A program made the translations under genes and the position numbers. 64,000 bases of DNA, from contig SWBL01000277.1 of assembly GCA_024195585.1 (NCBI GenBank), positions 1 to 64,000 of the forward strand, in the 5' to 3' direction. This DNA comes from Aureobasidium sp. EXF-3400 (taxonomy: Eukaryota > Ascomycota > Dothideomycetes > Dothideales > Saccotheciaceae). Each line of letters starts with the position of its first letter. Positions within the stretch are counted from its first letter, which is position 1. Under the pieces are notes generated by a model. That model was not told the DNA's origin. It ran no database searches and was given only the letters and a program-made list of their open reading frames with translations. Below are positions 45,301 through 55,632 of this stretch, piece after piece.

Positions 45301-47575
45301 GGCTGAGTCTGTCTCAGTCGGACAGTAAAATTTGGCCTCGGGACGATTGAGAACCTGAAAGAGCGAAAGCAGGGATTTTTTCAGGGACCACTATTGACAG
45401 CGGCGATCTCTTGGACATCGACGATGATGAGAGAGGGCCCTGGCTCCGTGCGCACAGTTGGGCGCAAGCGGCTCTGCGGGCGGGCCTTGCCATCAGAATT
45501 TCTGGAATTACCGTCGAGAGAAGAAAGACGTCATTGGAAAGTCAGAGCACTCCTGAGCCACACTTCATATCGTGATCAAACACTCTCCAAGAATGAATTG
45601 GAAAGGTAAACAAGATGCTCTGATCTACACCGTCAGGAGACCTTTATCAGGAAGGGTCTTAGGAATCCGACTCCGCATCCCGAGCGCGCCGATAAAGAGG
45701 GAACGGCAAAAGCAAAAGTGAGATTCGAGCAAGCAGATCTGCGTACTTCCCGGAGATACCAGCAGGTTGGTTGTACTTTGAGTAGCGATATGAGGGGAGA
45801 CCAATTAGCCTTCGCAACCCGAATCAATGGAGCATGGATTCTGACGCCGCCGAAACTCCATGCCCTGACACCAATCGAAGAGATGACAGTTGGCGAGAGA
45901 CAACGGCGTCATGGGTCGGTCCTAGCTTAGGTGATTATTTCGTGATTACTATCCAAAGATCAATAGTCGGCTGGCTGCGACAGATGTTTGTGAACGTGCA
46001 AGCAGGGGAGCGACAACGAGGACGCTAGGGTGAAACCTTGGTGTGTGTGTTGTGCAGGTGGAGCCGCAGGACCCTTATTCAGACACGAATCTGCACAAAT
46101 CAGGCAAGTCTTGGTCCCTATAGCAGCGAAGTCAAACCGGATTGCAGCAAGATGACAGCCAAAATATCAAGGGTGTCCAATAACGCGAGGGTTAACACGT
46201 TCGAATCTTGGTTAGGTAGCGATGCAGCAAGAATGGTTAGAATTGTCGAGCGGTTGACCCGGTGCTAGTCGAGAGATTATTCTCTGTTACAGGAAAATCC
46301 GGCTAGAAAGAGATGACCTGGAGGGCAGATCGAGAATTAGTAGACATCGACGCTGGATGACAGAAAGTGGGGGCAGGATTGACAGGGACGTTCGAAGGGG
46401 ACTTGGCTAAATTTGGTAAGACCAGCTGCAGGGCCGAACAGTTCTGCCAACACCCTGTGCCCACACCGTGATGCAAATGTCTCGACCAAGCGCCTGCCCG
46501 ATGGGGGATAACGCCTAGAGCCTCTTTGGAAGCTACCCTCGCTGCTCCAGCAGAGCGACGGAGGAGGAATGGCAAACACTACCACGATTGCCGATGCGAA
46601 AGCGAGGCGGGAAGAAGGGGTTCGATAATTGGAAGAACTCCGCGAGCATCCGCAGATGGCAAACACCCCTAAGCATGTCGAGGGAGATGCCATCTGTATG
46701 AAACGGCAACAATGTCCGCACGGCGGTGCATCCGACGACTACATGCAGACGTCGCATGGCCCATCAGCGCGTGTGTGGTAGAAGCGATGCAGCATGTGGG
46801 AACGAACCGAGCGAGTCAGTCATGGTAAATTTACGTGCGCCTGCGTAAGAGGGGTCTCCTAGCTTCGAGGTACGAAGGGGCTGCAAAAACCAAGGACTCG
46901 AGCAATGGTACCAGCGGCTGGCAAGGATCGGGCTTACGGGCTTGGTTGGTAAGACGCTGCAGACGAGTAGCAAAGGCACAGGAGAGGGCTTCCGCCAAAT
47001 CGACGATTGCCCATCCAGGGCCCCGCTCTTCTGTCAGGCAGGGCTGGCGTATGAACGGGCACTTGTCGCGATAAGGTTGCGTTCAAGCATGCATGTCTCC
47101 CGGCGCAGACGATGGATGGCGCTGGCCGTCCGCGGCGTATATGACGATCTCGTCTATGGGATAACTCGGCCGTTCGTGGCTTTCCAGGGTAGTAACTGGG
47201 TTGGATGTCCCGGCTTTGCTATCCCAGGATCCGACCATGGTCAATGTGCTCCACGAGCGAGTAAAGGCGAGTGGGAAGCTTTGGTGCATCCCCTCGCGCG
47301 CCGTGCGCTGTCTCGCTCATAAAGTACCCGTCTCCCTCACCCAGTGCGAGGCTTGAAGAGTGTTCAGTCTCCCAAAGGTCCATTTTGCTTCACACCTGTC
47401 ACTACCCTCCTGTCATCCAACACACATACATCCATACATACCACTCTCCTCTTCCAACAACAACGACAACAACAATAATCACAACAAGTCATCTTGCAGA
47501 GCTTTTGCAGAGTTCCAGCTATTGTATATTTTCTGCGGTATCCCTTCCGCAGATTGGCCCAAGACTGTAATCCTC
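42362..47575. other. 5.2-kb gene-free region upstream of the C2H2 factor
   Basis: No frame in this stretch shows family resemblance, consistent codon use or a credible spliced structure on either strand. Base composition is not shifted to A+T, and CpG-rich patches persist (for example near 43450-43480), so it is not obviously RIP-degraded transposon. It is probably a long regulatory region and leader of the factor at 47576, with the CWF19 promoter at its left end. Confidence 0.45.
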
Positions 47576-48709
47576 ATGATGGACGGTAGAAACAGCATCG
47601 GAAGGAAGGTATCATTGCTCAACGACGACTCGCACACTGCTGTCGTGCTGCCCCGTCTGTCGCCGCTGAGCGTCTACTACCGGCCCTCGCCCTCGCCAAG
47701 TTTGGCTTCGAGCGTTTCCCCACAAACTCCCCGATTGGTGCGAAGCGAATCGTCGGACTCTCGCGGACTTCCTCTTTCACCTCTCACACCACCCCCAACA
47801 TCATCCTTTGACCAACTTCACCACCACTCAAAGTCGGCCCACTCCCACTACTTCATCGGACCCGCTTCGTTCGCCAAAATGGACGACTCAACGCCTTCTG
47901 TCTACCCGGTCCCGGATGCCCAGCCCGTCGCGCCCTACCCCATGTCGGCCGCCCAGCTTGCATCATCGACAGCGCCGCCCATGTCGCAACCCGCCGCGCC
48001 AGCCTACCGCAACTCCAACTCTCCTGCCTCCGAGTCATCGCGCGCCGCTCCTGCTGCCAACAAGACCTCGGCCAAGAAGAACCAGTACCCTTGCCCGCTA
48101 GCAAAGGTCTACGGCTGCAGCGACTTCTTCACCACTTCTGGACACGCCGCCCGCCACGCCAAGAAGCACACTGGCAAGAAGGACGCCTTCTGCCCCGAGT
48201 GCAACAAGGCTTTCACTCGCAAAGACAACATGGAGCAACACCGCCGCACCCATCAAAACGTGCGTGGTCCCTCCAAGTCTTCGACAGACGGCCGCGTCAA
48301 AAAGTCTACCAAGCCTGTACCACGCAAGTCCGTTAGCGGCCCCTTGGAAGCTGCTGCCGTTGCTCAATTGGAAGACCACCAGTCGCAACAGCACCAGCAA
48401 CTACCTCAACATCAACTCCAGTTCCAATCCGCCCCACAATCCATCATGTCTACAAGCCCCTACTACATCAACCCAGACCCTATCCAGCCTCTTCCTCAAC
48501 CGATCCTGTCCGACTTCACCACAAGACCTCCGCTCTACCACCGCTCCAACTACACGAGCTCTCTTGACTACCTGCCAGCTCAAGCCAGCTTGATCCAAGA
48601 CCCCGACCTCCATTACAGCTACCCTTCGCCTGGTCTTTCTAATGGACTGGACACTCTCGCCTTGGCAGCCAGTGATCATCGTCGCATGTCTGACGAAGGT
48701 TCTTGCTAG
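47576..48709 (+). CDS. C2H2 zinc-finger transcription factor, Nrg1-like
   Basis: 377 residues from the first ATG in frame (47576; a second ATG follows at 47579). The N-terminal half is Ser/Pro-rich. Two adjacent C2H2 fingers lie at about residues 171-228. Finger 1 has an atypical first pair (C-x7-C) and then FFTTSGHAARHAKKH. Finger 2 is canonical (CPECNKAFTRKDNMEQHRRTH). The TSGHxARH and RxDNxxQH recognition helices resemble the Nrg1/Nrg2 repressors of yeasts, which control carbon source and filamentation responses. This is a pattern-level similarity, not a proven orthology. The tail is Gln/His/Pro-rich. The frame stays open for 72 more codons upstream, without an ATG. The gene stands alone in about 10 kb. 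Confidence 0.85.
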   Translation: MMDGRNSIGRKVSLLNDDSHTAVVLPRLSPLSVYYRPSPSPSLASSVSPQTPRLVRSESSDSRGLPLSPLTPPPTSSFDQLHHHSKSAHSHYFIGPASFAKMDDSTPSVYPVPDAQPVAPYPMSAAQLASSTAPPMSQPAAPAYRNSNSPASESSRAAPAANKTSAKKNQYPCPLAKVYGCSDFFTTSGHAARHAKKHTGKKDAFCPECNKAFTRKDNMEQHRRTHQNVRGPSKSSTDGRVKKSTKPVPRKSVSGPLEAAAVAQLEDHQSQQHQQLPQHQLQFQSAPQSIMSTSPYYINPDPIQPLPQPILSDFTTRPPLYHRSNYTSSLDYLPAQASLIQDPDLHYSYPSPGLSNGLDTLALAASDHRRMSDEGSC

Positions 48710-49465
48710 ACATGTCCTATTTCGTTCACGGTCACGATGTTTATCTCTCACGAATTCTCAATGCCGGCACTGCTCCTCTTTTTGTTTTGTCCCTTCGTCT
48801 TTTCTGCACGCACATATACCCAGTTCCAATTCTGCCTTACTTTGTTTCCCCTAATACTGGCTGAGGAGGACTCATTTTCACAAGGTTGACCGCATTGTCG
48901 AACCAGGTTGGTTGGCATGCCTGGTCCCATGTATCACTAAAAGCATTACACGGGCGTTGGAGGTTTCTGGCCCTTCATTTTAAAAGGGCATGGCACTCAT
49001 GATACATGATGTACAACACAGCCGTCCCAAGTAAAAATCATACTTGGTGCGCAGCTGTCGACAAAGGGCAACGAAGGATCGGCTTCTTCGAGTCATCATG
49101 GCATAGTCCAATGTATTAGAACTAGCTATTGAAATCACACAGTCGAACGACGACTTCTAACACATCCTCTCTCCCAGTTCACTCTCGTCCTAGCCACAAC
49201 CTAGATTTTGCTGTAAAAAGAGACAAGTTCGTCCACGTGCTTTTCTGCATACCACTTTCGCTTTGTCAGAGCGAACAAGTCTGGCGCCTTTGATGATTGT
49301 GCATTGATGATGTGACGTGAGAGGCACGTAACGGCAGACTCATAAAGTGGTCCATCAAAGCGCCGACAGCAATCGCAAGCGAAAAGCGTTCCAACCCGAC
49401 GCACGTTCGGGTTCACGTCCGACGGCCGTGTCAAGAATTCTTACGTCCGTAGGATATTTGTATCG

Positions 49466-49925
49466 GTACTCCGTACACCACAGCCTTTGGTCAGGTACAT
49501 ACGTACAGAATATGGAGGCATGTTTGGTTGTTTGGTTCATGGGCACGTCGAGGCCTGTCCGTTTGAGCCACCAGGAGCATCAACTGTAGGATTCGTGGAA
49601 GGGCATGCGCAACCTTCGGAGGTTTCCAAGATTCCACATCTGCTGAGTGAAGGCTAAACAACGATTGTGTGTTTTGTGGAGCGTCTCGTAGCGCGTACAT
49701 GTATGATGTACCTTTTTCTCGGTACTTTGGCGACTTCCCTGCATAGAGACCGACACCTCAGCTGAGGTCCATCTGTTTGAGCTGCCTGGCGTACAGTACG
49801 TAGTTTGTGACATGAGGCACGTCATCTATTCGTATCTCTGCAGGGATGTTGGTAGAAGAGGCTTCCCATAATATGCACCGTCTGTCAGATCTCGCCGACG
49901 GCATGGACAGAAACCACACAGGTAC
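49466..49925. repeat. GTAC-rich patch
   Basis: GTAC starts at 49466, 49473, 49495, 49503, 49695, 49708, 49722, 49791, 49796 and 49922, that is ten copies in 460 nt where about two are expected for random sequence. The copies often come in pairs 5-13 nt apart. The function is unknown. Confidence 0.6.
49755..49768. repeat. 14-bp perfect palindrome ACCTCAGCTGAGGT
   Basis: A perfect inverted repeat without spacer, lying inside the GTAC-rich patch. It could be a dimer-binding site with a CAGCTG E-box core or a remnant of an inverted-repeat element. Confidence 0.7.
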
Positions 49926-52395
49926 AGTGCGGAATTGAGCCCCGGTTTGGCCGCAAAGCGAGTGCTCGTTCTAACTTCTGACCCCGCCAGGACCCTGGTT
50001 CAAGCCAATGCAGAAAAACAATGGGGCTGTTGCAACATCACTCGGAACAGCATGACTATCAACGAACACGTTCTTCCGACTCAGGCAATATCGCAATTAT
50101 CGAGGTGAACCCTTCAAGAGACGGTGACAACCCGTATATCACCCGATCTATTGAGAACAATCTGCAACTGATGATCCACCACCCACAATCGTTTCAATTC
50201 TCGAATAATCAGCGGATCCTGGTATCTTGATGTCGGTAGCTTGATCCTTCACTGACTGCCGCTGGTCCACCTCCTCGACGACCCCTACGGCGTTGAGTCC
50301 TTTTGGACGCAACTCCGCTGTTGTTCACGCCTGCCGCAGCCAATTTCCTAGGTTTCCAAACAACAATGGCTCTTGTGGAGATCGTCAGGGAAGCCCTTCC
50401 CGCTAAAATCCTTCTGCTCAGCCATGAGTTTTTGAGTTGCGCGACCTTTTTTGGGGACAGCGTCCTCTGGCAAGGCGAGCACCGGCAGGGGACGGCTACC
50501 GACACCATACTCTTATGTGTAAGTTTGTATACGCCGCGCTGTTGTCTCTAGAGCTCCTCAAATGTGGTTGGTCAATGAAGCTGTGAGCTAAAGCACTTCA
50601 AAGGATCCACCCTTGAGTTCATACAATATCTCCAGTCCCACATGATCCCCTTGTTGTTGCTTGCTTCAGTAAGTCCCATCGGGCCCCCTTGTCCGATCTT
50701 CTGATTGTCTGGGACGCTCTTCATGTGGCTGCTGGCTTGCGCATCACGCCTCAGTGTCATCAGGCACTCTTTTTTGTGGCCGAATAAACTCTATGTGTGA
50801 CTCCATCGAGACTTGTTTTATTTTCCTGCGCGTCTCGTGCTAGCTCGTTGACACCGACAGACTTGGCTGTATCTGGTCTGCATGCTCTTGCAGTAAATCC
50901 CGTTTGTCGCTCACAGCCTCCCCGAGTTCCAGGGCATTCGGCTCAGTATAGAGTTTGAGGCTCAGAGCATGTGGTCATGCAGATTTCGGGCCTTCACAAC
51001 CTTATCAGTCATCTCGAATCACATCCACAAAGTCTCGATCTTTGTAAAGCGAAAGCAGTGGCTCTCCACCAATCAATGGAAGTTGAGTTGGTGTTGACCT
51101 CAGACATGTCGTCAAAATGACTTTCAGGCTGATGATCTCGAGACCCCTTCCACTTCTGAGACCACCTCGAGTCAGATTAACGTTGCACCGGTCGAATAAC
51201 CTCTCGGACATGTCCGACACACAATATTGGTTGGCGACAGAGCCTCAGGGAAGCCCGCGGTCGGAGTTGAGGTCCTACTGTACCTGGGATATGTTTGGTC
51301 GTTTTGCTGCACCTCCGTGGGGTTAACGCACATGGCTATACAGAGACGAAATCCGGGTGACTGCGACTAAGAGAGCTGCCCAGGCAGAGGTCGTCTGTGC
51401 TTGTCATGGTCCTCACTGCATGATCCTGCTCAATAGCGTCGACCCATTTTGTCTAGAAATTGCCTGCCTCAGGCTCGGGCCAGCCCCTGTATGGCTGAAG
51501 GACTTCACGAAGTCAAAGAACGAATGGCGCCATCTGAGCCGACGAGCTTCCAGCCCTCATACTAATTCGAGTGGACGAGAGGCGTCTACCCTGAACATCT
51601 GCGCAGAGAGGGCGGAAAGACTGACGATGAGTTCATGACAAGGAGGTTTGAGCGATGTCCACAAAGCGCCGGCTGCCCCCCGACGACCCCTAAACTCCAC
51701 ACCGATGTACAGGAGGCCACTCGCGAGTCAAGCAAGTTACCTCAGTTTGTCGATACTCAAGTTGAGATGCATCAAGAGAAACCGCGTCTTCCGAATGAAG
51801 AGGCTGAGGAGTCGGTCGTGTTAGCGTGCACTCTACAAGTTGCAAGACGGCTCATTGCAACGAAGCGCCGACGGCCACCATGATAGAGCCTGAACGAGCA
51901 TCCGTAAGACCAGACAAGAGCTCGGGGTTGTTGCACGATCGTCTTCGGCTGCTGTTGCTCTGTAGTCGAGTAGAATCCTGACTCAAAACGTGGAACTATT
52001 TCTCCGCAAAATGACGAATTGGCCTACCGAACAGTTCGGCGAATGGTTGTCTCGGCGGGCAGAACAGAGATAAAGCTTGGAGAAACCAAGCTCTGGCGTG
52101 TAAACAGAAGTTCTGTGCTAGCACATATGATGCTTCAATCGCCTGCTCCAAGATTATGTCGTTATGCTGCAAGACACAATACTTGAAGTGATCAAAGGCG
52201 GTGGTCTTTTGTGGATAAAGAAGGCAGCTGCGTATACGTCACACTTGCCAGCGGGGCGAGCTTTCGCAAGCAAGTCCGCAAATCAGGGAAGGAGAGATGG
52301 ACGCATGAACTGCTTGTCTTGAGAGCTGGATCGGTCTTCTTTCACCTACCGATCATATTTTCCACAGCGAAACACATAGACCCACGACATCAGCT

Positions 52396-53034
52396 ATGGA
52401 TGTGAGTGCCAGCTCAAACAGGGCGACTCGAGCGCTACATTAGACTGACTCGGCCACAGAACTTCCGCATCTACAACCAGGCGACAGCTGCCCTACTCGC
52501 CCTTGAAGCTGCACCACTCCTCCTAAGTCCCAGCATGGCCGCCTGGATGGCCTCGTCCGAGCCCAAGACCGTTTCAGCATTCGAGACTCTGGTTGCGCGC
52601 GAATTGGGCTTCGCTCTGCTGCTGTGCTCCTTCCTCGCCCTGCTCTTCTCAGGCGAGCTGCACCGTCTCTGGGATGACGCCGACAATGTACCCAGTGCTT
52701 CCGCTACTGCTTCTTCTCCTTGTATGATAATAGATCCGCGTTGCTTCGCTTGCCGTGCCTCATGCTAACATCTGCTTTAGACTCTTCGGCCACTACCATC
52801 GCAACCTTGCTCTACCACCTCGCAACAGGTGTCTTGATGTACGTCTCCAGCACGTCTGCACAGCTCTCTGGAATCTTGGTTGCCGGTGCGTTGGCACACA
52901 TGGTTCTCGGTGGTGCAGGTCTCCTGGTCTTGGTCTTCGCAAACGACGGCAAGATCAGCAAGCGCACCGGCGCTGACAAGAGAACCTCTGGATTCATGTT
53001 CAAAAATCAGGCACATGTACAGAAGCACTCGTAA
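52396..53034 (+). CDS. Small conserved four-helix membrane protein with a 6-nt first exon
   Basis: Exons 52396-52401 (Met-Asp only), 52460-52721 and 52781-53034; 173 residues. The donor GTGAGT follows the second codon, and the 58-nt intron ends GGCCACAG. The mature N-terminus reads MDNFRIYNQATAALLALEAAPLLL, as in similar small fungal membrane proteins that start close to this NFRIYN motif. Four hydrophobic segments are seen: TAALLALEAAPLLL, GFALLLCSFLALLFSG, TIATLLYHLATGVLMYV and GILVAGALAHMVLGGAGLLVLVF. The tail is basic (KISKRTGADKR). Function unknown. Reading straight through from 52406 would give a different N-terminus but has no ATG. Confidence 0.78.
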
Positions 53035-53464
53035 TCTATCCCACTTTTTGAGTGCAGTTCAGAGGGGGCAAAGGTACTTTAGAGGCCAATAGAGCTTTAA
53101 ATTCATTCTCACTGATCAGCCAAGCCTTTCACATGCGTGCCAACCTACTCCTCTCACCGCAACGGAGCTCTCCAATCAAAGCTCATGCTTGGCTTCAATG
53201 TGACTTCGGATTCGAACATCAGTTCACACTTGGACTCAAGCTCATAGCGAAAAAGTGTCTCTATGTTGATTTTAAGCTTGTCATGATCGAAAAATTACTT
53301 TCCAAAATTATCTCAAGGTCTCAGACGGGATCTCGAGTATCTTGCTGGTCACTTTGGTGGGCAGAGTGCCACGAGTAAGTACCTTGATGGAAGAAACCAG
53401 GATATAAAAAATTGCAATTGTTTTACTGTCTCTGCTACAAGAACATCCATCTCAATTCTTTCCA
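53035..53464. other. Intergenic region before the GRF gene
   Basis: 430 nt. A GTAAGT donor-like site at 53374 and a TTTTTGCAG acceptor-like site at about 53471-53479 leave open a leader or first-exon intron for the GRF gene. Confidence 0.35.
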
Positions 53465-53971
53465 ATGTATTTTTGCAGAGAAGAAAACAGCAACAGTGCG
53501 ACTGCTACCAGTACAACGGGTAGCACTTCAGCTGCCACCAGTCCTACGTTTTCAATCCGAGAATTCTTCAATAGAGATGACAACGATGCACTCCTGCAAT
53601 ATTCACCCACACCGAACACGCCAAACACACCCATACCCCTATCCTTCAACCTCAGCATCCACACTCAACTGAACATGTGGGCCCACCTCTTCAACCAAAA
53701 CCCCAATCACGACCCCAATCTTGCATATCCCAAATGCAACAAATGCGGCGACAAAACAGAACTTCAACTCACCCAGGAGGGAAGGCCTTGTTACCGTTGC
53801 GTAGCCACGCACCGAGGAAGTTTTTCTTGCTTTGCAGATTTGGTGGGTTGTGATGGGGGGAATCCGCGTTGTTTGTGCGGACAGCCTTCGAGGGTTAATG
53901 TCAATCGTGTTGGGGTTGTTTATTATACTTGTGTGACTGGGGGGTGTGATTTGTTTAGGTTCAAGAGATGA
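53465..53971 (+). CDS. GRF-type zinc-finger protein
   Basis: Up to 168 residues. The C-terminal 75 residues hold the recognisable part. PKCNKCGDKTELQL...CYRC is one Cys cluster, followed by a GRF finger: NPRCLCGQPSRVNVNRVGVVYYTCVTGGCDLFRF, with the C-x-C...C...C ligand pattern and aromatic residues of GRF domains. These bind single-stranded nucleic acid in topoisomerase III, APE2 and NEIL3. The N-terminal part is Ser/Thr/Asn/Pro-rich. No catalytic domain is attached, so this is a stand-alone GRF protein. The start is uncertain: an acceptor-like TTTTTGCAG overlaps the first codons, and the internal ATG at about 53675 would still include both clusters. Confidence 0.65.
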   Translation: MYFCREENSNSATATSTTGSTSAATSPTFSIREFFNRDDNDALLQYSPTPNTPNTPIPLSFNLSIHTQLNMWAHLFNQNPNHDPNLAYPKCNKCGDKTELQLTQEGRPCYRCVATHRGSFSCFADLVGCDGGNPRCLCGQPSRVNVNRVGVVYYTCVTGGCDLFRFKR

Positions 53972-54127
53972 CAGGTGGTTGATGGTATTCAAGTCTTTTC
54001 GTGTCGAAGAGAAGTTCAAGGGCGTGGTTATGACGGGGATGATGGTCTACGTGATATCCATAGAAGTTCTGTAGCAAGGGTCGGAGCCAGGATCTCGTCA
54101 GGTTCCAGGATGAATGCCGTGGCGTCG

Positions 54128-55242
54128 CTAGGCATCGACTGGTATACCAAAGGCTACGAGTTGCTTCGTATAGCCCAGCTGAGACCACTTGTCTCGCTCT
54201 TGCTGATCAGGCAGATATATGATACCCAGCATCGCGGCAGCGTTTCCTCCATAGGGTCCCTCGCTGGTCCGACGAGGTATCACGGCGATCCAGTCTGCAG
54301 TCATGGCTACATTGTGGTCTCTGCTGCCTTCACCCGACTTTGCTATCGCTTCGCGAGATGCGTTGAGAAGCCGGAGATATGCGTTGTACACGGTGTTCGC
54401 ATCAGCGTGGCTTGGAAGACGAATGACATAGTGCTTGAAAGGCACATGCTCGATATTGGCAGAGATAGCTGGGTAAGTTAGCAATTACTGTCCAAAGCAA
54501 GAGAGAGATGACACTTTACCATCACAGGAATTAGCTTTGGAAGGCCACAGTGCATGCTCAGGCAAAGAAAAGACTTGAGTATGCTTGTGACCCTGAGACG
54601 ACCCAGCATTGATGCCACAATTATAGATGATCAGCGACGGAGTCTGGAATGCTTTCAAGACAGACCAAGCTGCATTGATATCCAACAGATCAAGATCATC
54701 AGTCTGGAGAGCATAGTGTCTAGTAGGTATCACAGTCATGGGCCGAAAGATGCCATACTTGTTAACCAGCAGACGATGAGAGGAACCCAGATCCGTCACA
54801 ACTTCCTCTGGATCCGGGTTGACGAATGGACCACCAGCTTTTGATCTGCTGGGTGCGTCTGCAGCAAGAATTGGTTTCTTCTTGAGTATACCAGCGATGA
54901 TGAATTGGAACTGTTGGGTGGAGTATCGTTAGCGATGTGTTCGTTACTCATCGTTGCTATCTGTCAATTTTCCCGCTTTGCGTATAGGTTTGAGGTTGGA
55001 GGGTCGCGTGGATGAATTGCTTCTTGATCGAAGGATGCATTAGAATAATGCTGATTGGAAATTCAAATCCGACTCACATCGAATCCATCGACTGTTATCA
55101 ACTCGGAGACAGCTTCCTCGTAGAAGATCTTCCCCTTTCTTGCGAGTTCGTCAAATCTGGTCAATGTCCTTTCTTCGAGATCTGGGAGGTACAGAGGCTC
55201 CATCGCGAGGTGTCGATTGTGCGTGTTATCCGAAGTAGTCAT
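54128..55242 (-). CDS. APA1: Diadenosine tetraphosphate phosphorylase (ATP adenylyltransferase)
   Basis: Three exons: 55078-55242, 54520-54910 and 54128-54468, with introns of 167 and 51 nt; 298 residues. The N-domain has FDELARKGKIFYEE, and the substrate region has RLLVNKYGIFRPMTVIPTRHY. The catalytic HIT-like signature is INAGSSQGHKHTQVF. The C-terminal domain follows (MTADWIAVIPRRTSEGP, then LGIIYLPDQQERDKW). The enzyme splits Ap4A with phosphate into ATP and ADP. It could equally be the Apa2 paralogue type. The start at 55242 is the first in-frame ATG; an ATG at 55203 (MEPLYLPDLEERTL) would also fit. The first intron is longer than others here but the joint VDGFD-FQFIIAGILKKKP is good. 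Confidence 0.9.
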
Positions 55243-55378
55243 GATTGCTGGTATGACAAAAGTTGTGATGGTTGGTAGGATGTGATTGTACGACGCAACG
55301 TTGTCGTGTGGGTTGATCGCGGCTTGTGTGTGTGACACAAACCATATTAATTACCAGCTGAGCATTATTCATAAATCA

Positions 55379-55449
55379 GTCGCAGTGGTTTAGTGGTAAA
55401 ATTCGTGCTTGCCATGCACGAGCCCCGTGTTCGATTCACGGCTGCGACA
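55379..55449 (+). tRNA. tRNA-Gly (anticodon GCC)
   Basis: 71 nt with a complete cloverleaf. The 7-bp acceptor stem pairs GTCGCAG with CTGCGAC, with discriminator A at 55449. The A box TGGTTTAGTGG is at 55386-55396. The anticodon stem CGTGC/GCACG encloses loop TTGCCAT, and the T loop/B box GTTCGATTC is at 55429-55437. No intron. It lies about 140 nt upstream of the Ap4A phosphorylase start. Confidence 0.97.
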
Positions 55450-55452
55450 TCC

Positions 55453-55457
55453 TTTTT
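55453..55457 (+). terminator. RNA polymerase III terminator
   Basis: A run of five T four bases after the tRNA-Gly 3' end, with further T-runs just downstream. Confidence 0.7.
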
Positions 55458-55632
55458 GCTTTTGTTTATGGAGAACCATGAACATGTCCTCGAATCCAGA
55501 CACGCGAGCACGCATCTGGCAAAGTCGTTTGCGGTACTGGTAAAGGCAAAACTTTTGGTGTATATAGATAGGTCGTTACGCTTGAAAACAGGACATAATA
55601 CAATTCACAATGTCATAACCTTCGTCATCCGC

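Larger units (their letters stand above)
48710..52395. other. 3.7-kb gene-free region downstream of the C2H2 factor
   Basis: Only short frames with no recognisable product. It contains a patch unusually rich in GTAC (49466-49925) and a 14-bp perfect palindrome at 49755-49768, listed separately. No tRNA, transposase or terminal repeats were seen. Confidence 0.4.

Noticed and set aside
46190..46225. B-box-like GTTCGAATC, possible tRNA
   Set aside because: No matching A box, acceptor stem or anticodon stem within 90 nt upstream.
42362..47575. Possible RIP-degraded transposon
   Set aside because: Base composition is not A+T-shifted, CpG-rich patches persist, and no terminal repeats or transposase/reverse-transcriptase fragments were seen.
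49990..50020. GGTTCAAGCC, possible tRNA B box
   Set aside because: No cloverleaf can be folded around it.
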